Shown: positions 18,920-27,884 of the stretch, in pieces
How the letters are laid out: every line of letters begins with the position of its first letter
How positions within the stretch are numbered: position 1 is the stretch's first letter
Assembly: GCA_019359275.1 (NCBI GenBank)
Contig: JAHHHP010000015.1
Span: forward strand, 25,579-89,578
Origin: Myxacorys chilensis ATA2-1-KO14
Lineage (GTDB): Bacteria; Cyanobacteriota; Cyanobacteriia; Leptolyngbyales; Leptolyngbyaceae
DNA: 64,000 bases
Reading direction: 5' to 3'
Position numbers and translations under genes: made by a program
Notes under the pieces: generated by a model
Told to the model about the DNA's origin: nothing
Seen by the model: the letters and a program-made list of their open reading frames with translations, nothing else
Database searches by the model: none

Positions 18920-20556
18920 CACCTGAACAGTTTCTCGAATTCGCCCGACTCTTACCAGAACCGTCACTCCTAGTGACAGGAGAGGGGCAGATCGTTGCTG
19001 TCAATGCCGCATTCACTAAACTGCTAGGTCGTTCAACACTCCAGGAAAAACAACTTTTTGCTCTAGTTGCGAATTCTCATGACACTGTAAAACAGTATCT
19101 GCGTTCTTGCTCCAGAAGCCGAAATATGGTGTTTGGCTCATTGACGTTCCGTACCAGTGATGGGCAATCTTGCTTATGCCGTTGTGAAGGGGCAGTTCTG
19201 CGTCCTTGGTCGCCTGACTCGCCTGCGCTAGTTTTCTTACGCTTAAAAAGCAGAGAATCAGCCAGCCACCGATTTGTTCTTCTCAACAGGAAGATCGACG
19301 AATTGGCAAAAGAAGTGCGAGAACGTCAACGAGCAGAGGAAGAGCGATCGCAGCTTTTAGTACGAGAGCAAATGGCGCGAGCGGAAGCCGAGAGATTGAA
19401 CCGATTGAAAGACGAATTCCTCGCGACCCTTTCCCATGAGCTACGAACTCCCCTGAATGCGATCCTTGGCTGGTCTCACGTGCTGCTTGCTCGGAAGCCG
19501 GACGAATCAACAATGAATCGTGCCATAGAAACGATCGAGCGCAACGCCCGCTCTCAATCGAGATTGATTGATGATCTGCTCGATATTTCACGCATCATCA
19601 CCGGCAAAATTCGCCTCAATGTTCAAGCGATTGAGCTTGTAGCCGTGATCGAATCCGCCATTGATACGGTGCAACCTGCTGCCGATGCAAAAGAGATTCG
19701 GCTGCAATCGGTGCTTGATCCATCTGCTGGTCCTGTTTTGGGAGATACCGAGCGGTTACAACAGCTTATTTGGAATCTCCTCAGTAATGCGATTAAGTTC
19801 ACTCCCAAAGGTGGGCGGGTTCAGATTGGGTTGAAACGAATTAATTCCCATGTTGAAATCAGTGTGACCGACACAGGGCAAGGCATTAGTGCTGAATTCC
19901 TTCCATTTGTGTTCGATCTTTTTCGTCAAGCGGATAGTTCACTCACGCGATCGTTTGGTGGATTAGGGTTGGGGTTAGCGATCGTCCGCCAATTAGTGGA
20001 GTTACATGGCGGAACTGTAAGTGTTGAGAGTTCTGGAGAAGGGCAAGGAGCAACCTTTACTGTGAACCTGCCAGTCATGATCATCACGCCGATGATTCAT
20101 GAAGCAGAACGGGTGCATCCTACTGTAGGAGGTAGTTCTTCGTTTGACTTCTCGCCCAGATTAGATGGACTGAAGCTACTAATTGTTGATGATGAGGCGG
20201 ATGCCCGTGATCTCCTCACCTATACTCTAGAAATGTGTGGAGCCGAAGTGATAGCAGCTAATTCAGCCACTGCCGCGATCGCGGTGCTGACGCAGGCATC
20301 TTCCTCAATCGATGTGTTAATCAGCGATATTGGTATGCCAGATGAGGATGGCTATGAACTGCTACGTCAAGTCAGAGCATTAACGCCAGAGCAAGGCGGA
20401 CGCATTCCTGCTGTCGCTCTAACAGCCTACGCTAGAACAGAGGATCGCAGAGCCACACTTTTAGCAGGCTTTCAGTCTCACATCGCTAAACCCGTTGAAG
20501 CGGCTGAATTAGTTGCAGTGATTGCCAACCTGACTGGACGAGTTGGAAGGAGCTAA
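18916..20556 (+). CDS. Hybrid histidine kinase: PAS - HisKA - HATPase - receiver, 546 residues
   Basis: Soluble sensor kinase starting at a TTG that overlaps the previous stop. It has a PAS-like domain (about 5-115, [20 protein letters not shown]), a short coiled coil (about 120-160) and HisKA with the phospho-acceptor His in [15 protein letters not shown] (about 175). The HATPase_c domain follows (N box LLSNAIKF, G boxes DTGQGIS and [10 protein letters not shown]), and then a receiver domain from about 425 ([16 protein letters not shown], phospho-Asp in [14 protein letters not shown], Lys in HIAKPVE). No transmembrane helix. All catalytic residues are present. The upstream sensor protein is the likely input. 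The receiver resembles the stand-alone regulator at 44538. Confidence 0.92.
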   Translation: MTPEQFLEFARLLPEPSLLVTGEGQIVAVNAAFTKLLGRSTLQEKQLFALVANSHDTVKQYLRSCSRSRNMVFGSLTFRTSDGQSCLCRCEGAVLRPWSPDSPALVFLRLKSRESASHRFVLLNRKIDELAKEVRERQRAEEERSQLLVREQMARAEAERLNRLKDEFLATLSHELRTPLNAILGWSHVLLARKPDESTMNRAIETIERNARSQSRLIDDLLDISRIITGKIRLNVQAIELVAVIESAIDTVQPAADAKEIRLQSVLDPSAGPVLGDTERLQQLIWNLLSNAIKFTPKGGRVQIGLKRINSHVEISVTDTGQGISAEFLPFVFDLFRQADSSLTRSFGGLGLGLAIVRQLVELHGGTVSVESSGEGQGATFTVNLPVMIITPMIHEAERVHPTVGGSSSFDFSPRLDGLKLLIVDDEADARDLLTYTLEMCGAEVIAANSATAAIAVLTQASSSIDVLISDIGMPDEDGYELLRQVRALTPEQGGRIPAVALTAYARTEDRRATLLAGFQSHIAKPVEAAELVAVIANLTGRVGRS

Positions 20557-20763
20557 ACGAGTATTTGAAGAAAGGTTTCAGAATGAAGTACTCTAGCCCG
20601 ACACTTTGTAAGGTTGCAGGACTTTGCGGCGCAAATTCAGTCATCCTTACCCAGGTAGTAAAGGATGTCAGGGTATCCAGACTTCCATCTATGAAGAGTA
20701 GGCTTACATTTTCGATAATGCAATTCTGTATTACTGAATGTAATGAATTGAGGAGTGGGTTGA

Positions 20764-21162
20764 TTGCTGCAAGATGTTGGTTTGCTTAGTGTGTTAGCCA
20801 TTGCGATCGGTGCGATTCCTGGAGCGTTGTCTCGGTATCACTTAACAGAATGGATCAAAGCAAAATATGGGACAAAATTTCCCTATGGAACATTTGTTAT
20901 TAACTTGACGGGATGCTTGGCAATGGGTTTCTTTTTCACAATTTCTAAAGGAATCACAGGTTATCCCAAGGAATTAGATCTACTTATTAGAACTGGATTT
21001 CTAGGCTCTTACACCACATTTTCAACCTACGGCTTTGATACTTTAACTTTGTGGCGTAGCAACCAAAAACTTGCTACGTTTTTTTACTGGGCAGGGAGTG
21101 CCATTCTAGGTTTGGTAGCAGTGATTCTAGGGACTGCGATCGCTAATTTTTTCGTGAAGTAA
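20764..21162 (+). CDS. crcB: CrcB/Fluc fluoride channel, first subunit
   Basis: Passive F- exporter of the Fluc family, four transmembrane helices. The start is a TTG with AGGAG 8 nt upstream (20751-20755), which fixes the start. Family signatures are GALSRYHL (about 20), the polar Asn/Gly helix FVINLTGCLAMGFF, and GSYTTFSTYGFDTL with the TTFST sodium/fluoride motif. It is followed 38 bp later by a second Fluc gene. Bacteria with two small Fluc genes make an antiparallel heterodimer, each gene having fixed opposite topology. Confidence 0.92.
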   Translation: MLQDVGLLSVLAIAIGAIPGALSRYHLTEWIKAKYGTKFPYGTFVINLTGCLAMGFFFTISKGITGYPKELDLLIRTGFLGSYTTFSTYGFDTLTLWRSNQKLATFFYWAGSAILGLVAVILGTAIANFFVK

Positions 21163-21200
21163 TTCCATAAAACACACTATTGGTTTTGAGGTCAAAAGGA

Positions 21201-21602
21201 ATGGATTTTTTGAGGGGGCGTTTATCCCTCGCTGTGGCGATTGGGGCAATTTTTGGAGCGTTGAGTCGTTTCTACATAACCGAATTTGCAAAAGCTATTT
21301 TTGGAAAAGATCTTGGCTTTTACGGTACTTTCCTCATCAACGTGTCGGGCTGCTTTTTAATTGCTTATATTTTGACGCTAGCGTTTGAGAATATTCGCAG
21401 CATCTCACCTGAACTGCGACTGATGACTACAACAGGATTTTGTGGCGCATACACTACATTTTCAACCTATGGTTTGGAGTCAAAAGGTTTTTTGGATAAG
21501 GGCGATATCACGATGCTGTTAATTTATTGGGTTGGCAGCGCGATCGTAGGAATGATTGGTGTCCAAATGGGTGTCTTTCTAGCCAGATCGAGTATTCAAT
21601 AG
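21201..21602 (+). CDS. crcB: CrcB/Fluc fluoride channel, second subunit
   Basis: Paralogue of the preceding gene with the same motifs: GALSRFYI, FLINVSGCFLIAY and GAYTTFSTYGLESK. The ATG at 21201 (MDFLRGRLSLAVAIG) has GAGG about 10 nt upstream, and the frame could extend to 21180. The positive-inside charges differ from its partner at both termini, as expected for a dual-topology pair. The two genes are separated by only 38 bp and are almost certainly one operon. Confidence 0.9.
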   Translation: MDFLRGRLSLAVAIGAIFGALSRFYITEFAKAIFGKDLGFYGTFLINVSGCFLIAYILTLAFENIRSISPELRLMTTTGFCGAYTTFSTYGLESKGFLDKGDITMLLIYWVGSAIVGMIGVQMGVFLARSSIQ

Positions 21603-21644
21603 ATCACTGCCTCGTCAAGATACCCATCGCTCCTACCCGAACAG

Positions 21645-22769
21645 CTAAAACGCCTCTTGCTGCAACGCTCCTGCCTGCACCTCTAGAATTTGAGCAGACT
21701 TGATCCACTGAGCATCGAAAGAGCCGAGATGAGTAGACGTAATGAGCGTTTGAAATCGATCTTGAATCGCCTCTAAAAGCTGATTTTGGCGATTGAGATC
21801 GAGTTCGGCGAGAACATCATCGAGCAGCAGGAGCGGCGGCTCGCCGATCACATCTTCGATCAATTTAAGCTCGGCAAGCTTGAGGGCTAACACTAACGTG
21901 CGCTGTTGCCCTTGAGAACCGTATTGCCTAGCGGGAGTTTGATTAATGGTAAAGTCCACTTCGTCGCGGTGCGGTCCAACTAGCGTCGTGCCTTGATATT
22001 GCTCTGGCAGCGATCGCTGCTGAATTTTCTCTAAAAACGCTTTTTGCAGCGCTTCGGGAGTGTCTTCGTCTGCCGTTACGTTTGAGGCATAGCGAATTTC
22101 TAACACTTCCGTACTGCCGCTAATCGCTTGATGCCACGATCGCGCAAAAGGAACCAATCGATTCAGGACTCTGGCACGGCGGCGAATCACGCGAGAGCCA
22201 GCGATCGCAAGTTGAGCATCCCAAAGTGCCAGTTCGGATGAAGGAGTTTGGAGTGCTTCTTTCTGGATCGCTTTAAGGAGGGCGTTGCGCTGGCGCAAGA
22301 CTTGGTTGTACTGCTGAAGGACATAAGCGTAGACGGGTTCAAGTTGAACCAGCAGAGAATCAAGCCACTGACGGCGCTGATCGGGGCCGCCTCGCACCAG
22401 ATCGAGATCTAGGCTAGAGAACTGCACCATATTCAGCGTGCCAAGAAAGTCGAGTTGACGACGCAGGGAGACGCCGTTGAGCGCCACTGTGCGTCGCCCA
22501 TTTTGCCGCAGTGTCATCGCGAGTTCGATGCTGCCCGTGTCTTTGTCAAGCTGCCCGCTAACGTGGGAGAGCAGTTCTCCGTCTAAAATTAAGTCGCGAT
22601 CGCGGGAAGTCCGATGAGACTTCAACGACGACAGCAATTCGACCGCTTCTAGTAAATTAGACTTACCCTGAGCATTGTTGCCGATCAGAATCGTCTTAGC
22701 CGCAGTAAACTGAACCGACTGATCCTGATAATTGCGAAAATGTTTGAGATGCAAAGACCGAAGATACAT
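21645..22769 (-). CDS. recF: DNA replication/repair protein RecF, 374 residues
   Basis: SMC-like ATPase that loads RecA at gaps with RecO and RecR. Walker A is [15 protein letters not shown] (about 31-45). The ABC signature region is [20 protein letters not shown] (about 284-303), and Walker B is [14 protein letters not shown] (about 315-328). The D-loop and the final H-loop in [11 protein letters not shown] are also present. Length is standard. It is not beside dnaN or gyrB as in many bacteria; it converges on the fluoride channel genes. Confidence 0.95.
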   Translation of the reverse strand: MYLRSLHLKHFRNYQDQSVQFTAAKTILIGNNAQGKSNLLEAVELLSSLKSHRTSRDRDLILDGELLSHVSGQLDKDTGSIELAMTLRQNGRRTVALNGVSLRRQLDFLGTLNMVQFSSLDLDLVRGGPDQRRQWLDSLLVQLEPVYAYVLQQYNQVLRQRNALLKAIQKEALQTPSSELALWDAQLAIAGSRVIRRRARVLNRLVPFARSWHQAISGSTEVLEIRYASNVTADEDTPEALQKAFLEKIQQRSLPEQYQGTTLVGPHRDEVDFTINQTPARQYGSQGQQRTLVLALKLAELKLIEDVIGEPPLLLLDDVLAELDLNRQNQLLEAIQDRFQTLITSTHLGSFDAQWIKSAQILEVQAGALQQEAF

Positions 22770-22860
22770 GGGTAATGGTTATATCACGATCTGAACCTTG
22801 ACAACGTGATTGAATGGCTTTCGTTCAGTCTAAGCACAGAAGCCTATCCTAGCGATCGAA

Positions 22861-22899
22861 GATTCATTCGTAAACTCAGAGGATTCATTCGTAAACTCA
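22861..22899. repeat. Two-copy 21-bp direct repeat
   Basis: GATTCATTCGTAAACTCA occurs at 22861-22878 and 22882-22899, spacing 21 bp. It lies in the intergenic region upstream of the small basic protein gene. It has the same period as the two long arrays. Confidence 0.8.
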
Positions 22900-23063
22900 A
22901 CTGCCATTGAGCGGGATGATTGCGATCGCTTGATTTACGATTTAGCGCCATCAGGCCAAAATTTTTCAATTAAAAGTTTTGAGGATTGTTAAAACTCTCC
23001 GCCAATCCTTTAAAATGGCTATTTGCATGTCTTGCATCATAAGGTGTCGTAAAAGGGGTAAAC

Positions 23064-23249
23064 ATGGCTAAACGCCGTAACCAAAAGAAAGAAAAAGCTC
23101 TTCGTAATCAAGCTTACGCTCGTAAGTTCCGCAAACGCACAAATAATGGTCGCATGTCGTCAAGAAGACGCTACGACAATCGGGATGAGTCATCTGAGAC
23201 TGATCAAGAAGGCGCGAACAGAGGCAGTGAAGGCGCTGCGGATCTGTAA
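23064..23249 (+). CDS. Small basic cyanobacterial hypothetical protein, 61 residues
   Basis: Begins MAKRRNQKKEKALRNQAYAR, highly basic in its first 35 residues and acidic/polar later (RDESSETDQEGA). AAAGGGG precedes the ATG by 6 nt. I recall a conserved short cyanobacterial family with this N-terminus; the charge suggests RNA or ribosome binding (inference). A strong terminator ends the transcript at about 23345. Confidence 0.75.
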   Translation: MAKRRNQKKEKALRNQAYARKFRKRTNNGRMSSRRRYDNRDESSETDQEGANRGSEGAADL

Positions 23250-23303
23250 CACTCTCGTTCAGATCGCCCATTTTAGACAAGCTTTAGTGAATTGTCTTGA
23301 TAC

Positions 23304-23345
23304 AAAAATGCCCCAGATCTTTAAGATCTAGGGCATTTTTGTATG
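23304..23345 (+). terminator. Strong bidirectional-looking terminator
   Basis: 17-bp stem with one G-U: AAAAATGCCCCAGATCT (23304-23320), loop TTA, AGATCTAGGGCATTTTT (23324-23340). U-tracts lie on both sides. It ends the small basic protein gene and may also serve the minus strand. Confidence 0.85.
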
Positions 23346-23465
23346 TGTCTAATATGTGTGTAATGTGTAGGGGTTCAACCTTCGGTCGTTTTCACGGTCT
23401 TACGCCCGCAGCACTTTTAGGTAAAGCGTGGTTCTACAAGATTTTGTCTTAGATCTCAGTCGTTG

Positions 23466-25037
23466 TTAGACCAAAACGCTTGCAGTCTTTTGATAGAGTG
23501 CAACGATCGCATCCAACACCTGATCAATAGTGAGATTATCGGTTTCAATCCCGATCGCATCGTCCGCTTTTCTGAGAGGCGAAATGGCGCGAGTACTATC
23601 TTGACGATCGCGCTCTGCGATCGAGGCTTCTAATTCGCTCAAGCTCACGTCCGATTGACCCAAATTCTTCAGATCGACCTGCCTGCGTCGTGCCCGCTCT
23701 TCGATGGACGCTGTGAGAAACACCTTCACTTCTGCATCGGGAAAGACATGCGTTCCGATGTCACGACCATCAATCACAATCCCGCCGCGCCGACCGTAAT
23801 TTTGTTGTTGCTTTACCAGCGCTTCCCGGACTGATCCTTGCGCCGCGATCGCCGATACTCGTGCCGTTACCCTTGGAGTCCGGATGGCTTGCGTTACATC
23901 TTCACCATTCACAAATACAGAAGGCGTTGAGGTATTTACAAATTCGATGTGACACTGGCTCGCTAATTCTGCAACCGTGGGTTCATCGCTCAAATCGACA
24001 CCCGATTGCAGAAGAAACCACGTCAGCGCCCGATACATTGCGCCCGTGTCGAGGTAGAACAACCCTAAAACCTCAGCCGCTTTTTTAGCAACGGTCGATT
24101 TTCCGGCTCCCGCAGGGCCATCGATCGCAATAATAGGTTTACGGTCACGCAATACATAATTGTCAATCAATCGCGTTGAGCCAATTCGAGCCGCTAGCGT
24201 TAACAAGCCTTCGTCGGTCACGGTTTCTAAAGGTTCGAGAGTCATAGGGTCAACGAGTTCAATGTATTCGGGATGAATCACGGGGACGTTCGCCAGTTCT
24301 AGTTTTACTGCCTGAACTAAGTTAGCACTCGAACGCTCTCCTGTGCGAAACAGTTTTTGAGCCGTTGCTAAACCTTGATAAAGCGTGGCAGCTTGTATTT
24401 TTTCTTCATTAGACAGGTACTGATTCCGGGAACTCAGGGCGAGTCCGTTTGCTTCTCGTATAATAGGGCACGCAACAATCTTAACGGGTAGGTTCAGATC
24501 TCGCACCAATTGCCGGATGATGGCGACTTGTTGAGCGTCTTTCTGCCCAAAATAAGCGCGATCGGGCTGTACCAAATTTAGGAGTTTTGTCACAATGGTG
24601 GCGACGCCTTCAAAATGACCGGGACGAAATGCGCCGCACAAGCCCAGCATCATCGCTTTGGGCGGCTGAACATAGGTCTGAGTCGAGGCGGTGACGCCCA
24701 TTTCTTCAGGCGTTGGGGCGAAGAGAACATCGACGCCTGCCTCTTCACAGAGGGCGCGATCGCGCTCTAATGGTCGGGGGTAGCGACTAAAATCTTCGTT
24801 TGGTGCAAACTGAAGCGGATTGACGAAGATGCTCACGACCACCAGTTGGTTTTCTCGTTTGGCGCGATCAATCAAACTCAGGTGCCCAGCGTGCAAGGCT
24901 CCCATCGTGGGTACAAAACCAATGTGAAGGGCGGGGGTTGGAACCGGATTCGACGGGGAATCGCTGGATCGAGGCTGTTTCCCCCGACTGAGATCTAAGT
25001 AACACCGCAATCCTGCCACAGTCGAAAACAGCCGCAC
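23466..25037 (-). CDS. panC/cmk: Bifunctional pantoate-beta-alanine ligase / cytidylate kinase
   Basis: Fusion enzyme of 523 residues starting at a GTG (25037). The N-terminal PanC part (about 1-295) makes pantothenate from pantoate and beta-alanine. It shows the nucleotidyl-transferase HIGH-type motif PTMGALHAGHLSLI (about 43-56) and the LVQPDRAYFGQKDAQQ block. The C-terminal CMP/dCMP kinase (about 300-523) has the P-loop AIDGPAGAGKSTVAKKAAEV and the GRDIGTHVFPDA block. This fusion is a known cyanobacterial arrangement linking coenzyme A and nucleotide metabolism. Both halves look complete. Confidence 0.96.
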   Translation of the reverse strand: MRLFSTVAGLRCYLDLSRGKQPRSSDSPSNPVPTPALHIGFVPTMGALHAGHLSLIDRAKRENQLVVVSIFVNPLQFAPNEDFSRYPRPLERDRALCEEAGVDVLFAPTPEEMGVTASTQTYVQPPKAMMLGLCGAFRPGHFEGVATIVTKLLNLVQPDRAYFGQKDAQQVAIIRQLVRDLNLPVKIVACPIIREANGLALSSRNQYLSNEEKIQAATLYQGLATAQKLFRTGERSSANLVQAVKLELANVPVIHPEYIELVDPMTLEPLETVTDEGLLTLAARIGSTRLIDNYVLRDRKPIIAIDGPAGAGKSTVAKKAAEVLGLFYLDTGAMYRALTWFLLQSGVDLSDEPTVAELASQCHIEFVNTSTPSVFVNGEDVTQAIRTPRVTARVSAIAAQGSVREALVKQQQNYGRRGGIVIDGRDIGTHVFPDAEVKVFLTASIEERARRRQVDLKNLGQSDVSLSELEASIAERDRQDSTRAISPLRKADDAIGIETDNLTIDQVLDAIVALYQKTASVLV

Positions 25038-25188
25038 CGGAACCCCCAGGAAGTCCTTAATATTGTCTTCTCAAGTGTATAGAATTCGTCTCGTTCTGGT
25101 CGAGAACGATGGAATTTTATCGATACAGCCGAGCTACTGGTTACGCCTCGTATAGCCTGCGTACAAACAGTACCTTTTAGCTAGCTTT

Positions 25189-25616
25189 CTACAATTTCGG
25201 TTTGACCTCAAACTCCATTTTGGAACGGTAGAAACAAACATCAAATTCAAGGAAAAAGTTAGTCTGACCTAGAATCAATGGTGCGTTTGGACTCTTCACC
25301 CAAGCAAACACCAATTCAGTTGGTGAAAATTCTCCGATCTGAGCGTTTCCTTCGGAGTTGCGTAGCTAATCGCAGAAAGTGGCATCGCTGGCTGACTGCC
25401 CAGATTGCTTGCTAATTGAATAATGGCTCTGCGCTCATCCCAAATACCTCCCAACTGAAGACCGAATTCGTAAGGTAAGACGTTTACGGTTGCTCCACTA
25501 TCCACTAAACCAACCGCTTCAACGCTTTGAGCTTCTCGACGCAGCGATAACGGAAGTCTTGGCAGGCTGTCAAACTCGTTTTGGGTTGAGCTAGTGGTTG
25601 AATATTTGAATCGCAT
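25189..25616 (-). pseudogene. Frameshifted retropepsin-like aspartic protease gene
   Basis: The upstream half in one frame (25616 down to about 25350) has the aspartic protease motif VGLVDSGATVNVLPYEFG. It then runs into an early stop at 25296 after a nonsense tail (SYATPKETLRS...). The next frame, from about 25360 down to a TAG at 25189, encodes the sensible family tail: FSPTELVFAWVKSPNAPLIL, then GQTNFFLEFDVCFYRSKMEF. A single frameshift near 25350-25370 would join them into a protein of about 140 residues. Single-domain retropepsin-like proteins of this type are common in cyanobacteria. It is preceded by a small gene at 25623 in the usual pairing. Confidence 0.8.
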
Positions 25617-25622
25617 TCACTA

Positions 25623-25835
25623 CTACTGATTTACATCTGACTGCTTAAGAACTTCCATTAAAACTGCACCCGCTCCAAAACAATCATATGGAGTTGACAG
25701 GTCATAGGTTTTGAAGGGTTCCAACGGCGAAATATCCTCAGCTATCTCTAAATCCTCAGCCAGAATCCGAATCAGTTTAAGTTTTTCCGCTGCGGAGAGT
25801 TGCCGCGCCGCAGGAAGCACCTCAGCGAGTGTCAT
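25623..25835 (-). CDS. Small antitoxin-like protein paired with retropepsin-like gene, 70 residues
   Basis: Starts MTLAEVLPAARQLSAAEKLK, a short helical region typical of small proteins that precede toxin or retropepsin-like genes in cyanobacteria. The middle, EDISPLEPFKTYDLSTPYDC, is also characteristic of that companion family. The stop lies 6 bp before the start of the frameshifted retropepsin gene, so they form one transcript. The function is unknown; adjacency suggests a regulatory or partner role. Confidence 0.7.
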   Translation of the reverse strand: MTLAEVLPAARQLSAAEKLKLIRILAEDLEIAEDISPLEPFKTYDLSTPYDCFGAGAVLMEVLKQSDVNQ

Positions 25836-26001
25836 GTGCTGTACCTCTACTTTCTAAGGTTTATGCTTACAGCTTACTTGATGCTTACCTCATCAGGCTA
25901 ACGACCCCGTTCACCCGTGCGAGTAGCCTCTCGGACTTAACAAAGAAATACTATACAGTCGGTGTACAACGGTGTACAACAGGACTGTTAGCCTGCACGG
26001 T

Positions 26002-26562
26002 TCAATCAGATGAGAGCAAAACGATGTTTCCATCTCTAGCAGCCTTCTGAAAGAACTCTACCAATTCTGGATACATTTCTAACAACGGTTCTATCTCTTC
26101 CTCATTCCATCCACCAGGACGAGGGTTCGGATAAATTTCTGCAGCATTAAACGCAGCAGGATCAAATCTTCGTCTCAATTCCTCAACAGAAATTGTACTC
26201 AGCAACTCGGCAACTGCTCTAACCTCTTCAGGTGCAAGGTAGCGTACAAACCCGTATGTTGCTTCAAACTGCGTTGGTGTATCTCCCACAACGATGTTGC
26301 AATATGGTGGTTGTAACTGAGTATCACCCTCTAAACTTGAATCCCCGGTGATTAGAAAATGTAGGGCGTGCCATTCTTTTTCAAGGCTAAAGTAACGTTC
26401 GTCAGCTTCTTGCTCCTGAAATTTGGCAAGCATTGCCTTTGGATTACTAAAATCGAAGCTATCTAGGTCAGGCCCGAAAAAAGATTCAGCCGCTTCAGGA
26501 TCATTTTGAAGCTCTGAAAACTCCTGTGGTGTAACACGTCTGTAAGTAGCTGTTATACCCAT
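26002..26562 (-). CDS. DUF1877 (YfbM) family protein, 186 residues
   Basis: Begins MGITATYRRVTPQEFSELQN. Characteristic features are the LEKEWHALHFLITGD motif (about 60-74) and a VVGDTPTQFEATYGFVRYLA block. A YPNPRPGGWNEEEIEPLLEM segment is followed by the C-terminal YPELVEFFQKAARDGNIVLL helix. Length and order match the YfbM family, an alpha/beta fold without assigned catalytic activity. Often found in accessory regions. It is apparently monocistronic. Confidence 0.85.
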   Translation of the reverse strand: MGITATYRRVTPQEFSELQNDPEAAESFFGPDLDSFDFSNPKAMLAKFQEQEADERYFSLEKEWHALHFLITGDSSLEGDTQLQPPYCNIVVGDTPTQFEATYGFVRYLAPEEVRAVAELLSTISVEELRRRFDPAAFNAAEIYPNPRPGGWNEEEIEPLLEMYPELVEFFQKAARDGNIVLLSSD

Positions 26563-26754
26563 ACTATGTTCCCAAACTAAAAGCTATTCACAATATTCCC
26601 AGGACTAAAACTTCTTTGATAGTCTTGCACACACTACTGAATACAAACAGAGAGCCCCAAAGGATTGCCTTGATAGAGAATCAGCCGCATAACTATTGAT
26701 TCTGTAGAAACAAGGGAGCGATCGCTCCGCGCTCAAAAGAGTGACGCTACCATA

Positions 26755-27546
26755 ATGAGTAGTTCCTCTATACTGCCTCCATCTATGAACTTCTTGACTC
26801 AACTGCTCCACATTGCGGGTTCAGGTGCGATCGCTTACATCACCTCTAGCAGTGTGCGCGACCCCAAAAGTCGTCCCAATGTCCTCGCGGGTTTTCAGAT
26901 GGCAGAATCAGGATCGGTGCCGTTTTTAGAAGCATTGCGCGATCGCGCCAAAGCAGAAGGCGATGACTGGTTAGCTGTGCGTTTAGACAAACATGCCTCA
27001 GATGAGAAGCGTCACGGTCAGATTTTTGCTCACGGACTAAAGCAACTGAATAAGAAAGTGATTGATTTCACTAAGTTGCAACAAAAGAAGGTGGTAGACG
27101 GGCGACCCGATGAGCAAAAGCGGAGCCCGTTTTTTGCGGCTTATTTTGAGGGGTTTTCTCAAGACGACTTGAAACCTCAAAACCTCGATTGGACAGTTTT
27201 TCTGGCAAGTACTTATATTTTGGAGTTTGACGCGAGTAAAGACTTTGTGCGAATTGCCAACGCCTTACCGAGCGATCCGGTCAGTGCCAATCTCAAGAAA
27301 GGCATTCTGAGCGTTGCTGAGGATGAAACAGGTCATGCTGCCTATCTTCGCGAAACGCTAGAGCGTCGCTTAGGAGTCGCTAAAACTCAGCAGTTGATTG
27401 ACGAATGGCGGACTCGTAAAGTGAATGCACTAATGGCAACGGTGCAAAACTTTGTGCAAAAGGGCGGTGATATGGGTCAGATGACCGAAGAAGGCTCACC
27501 CGTTGATATGGAAGAGGTGCGAGCGGCTGAACAAGTCGCTGCGTAG
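26755..27546 (+). CDS. Ferritin-like di-iron domain protein, 263 residues
   Basis: Four-helix bundle protein with two di-iron-type motifs. The first is E50-type MAESGSVPFLEALRDRA followed by DEKRHGQIFAHGL (about 82-94); the second is EFDAS followed by DETGHAAYLRETLERR (about 185-200). The E-x-x-H pairs are those of rubrerythrin/ferritin-like oxidases. No rubredoxin tail. Family function is unknown; it may handle peroxide or hydroxylate a substrate. Start could be ATG 26755 or the internal ATG at 26785. It is the gene upstream of ocp, separated by 338 bp. Confidence 0.78.
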   Translation: MSSSSILPPSMNFLTQLLHIAGSGAIAYITSSSVRDPKSRPNVLAGFQMAESGSVPFLEALRDRAKAEGDDWLAVRLDKHASDEKRHGQIFAHGLKQLNKKVIDFTKLQQKKVVDGRPDEQKRSPFFAAYFEGFSQDDLKPQNLDWTVFLASTYILEFDASKDFVRIANALPSDPVSANLKKGILSVAEDETGHAAYLRETLERRLGVAKTQQLIDEWRTRKVNALMATVQNFVQKGGDMGQMTEEGSPVDMEEVRAAEQVAA

Positions 27547-27884
27547 GGCTTTCTGGCAAAGTTGGTACTTCAGTTGATAGTTCACAAGTCAATAGTTTAC
27601 AGATGATGGATGTTGGCAGCCTTGTTCAGGCAATTCTGAGCAGCGTTGTTAACATCCATTTTTTAGCGGCTCTGCTCCTAATTCCCTTAAAATCAAGCGC
27701 TTTGAACCCATTGAGATAAACTTCTTTTTCAAGAATGTAAACGAAATCTGTTAAGAAACTTTACATAATATAAAGTTTTATGTATCTTATTCCTAGGAGA
27801 TAAATCCGCTTCTTCAAAGGATTTGGTATTACTTTCTTGCCAATTCTTGCCGATTGTAAAATCTAGTAATGGTGAATTTGTACT
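27547..27884. other. Intergenic region upstream of ocp, with a possible terminator
   Basis: TGGATGTT (27607-27614) and AACATCCA (27651-27658), followed by a T-run, could form a long-loop terminator for the ferritin-like gene. The rest is AT-rich (27715-27800) and is the probable ocp promoter region. I did not identify a confident -10 box. Confidence 0.45.

Noticed and set aside
20557..20763. Fluoride (crcB) riboswitch upstream of the Fluc pair
   Set aside because: The conserved GGCGAUGGNGUUCGCC-type core is not visible; only a weak hairpin is found.
20565..20789. 74-residue open frame upstream of crcB
   Set aside because: Overlaps the Shine-Dalgarno and start of the fluoride channel gene, shows no protein-like pattern, and is in the intergenic leader.
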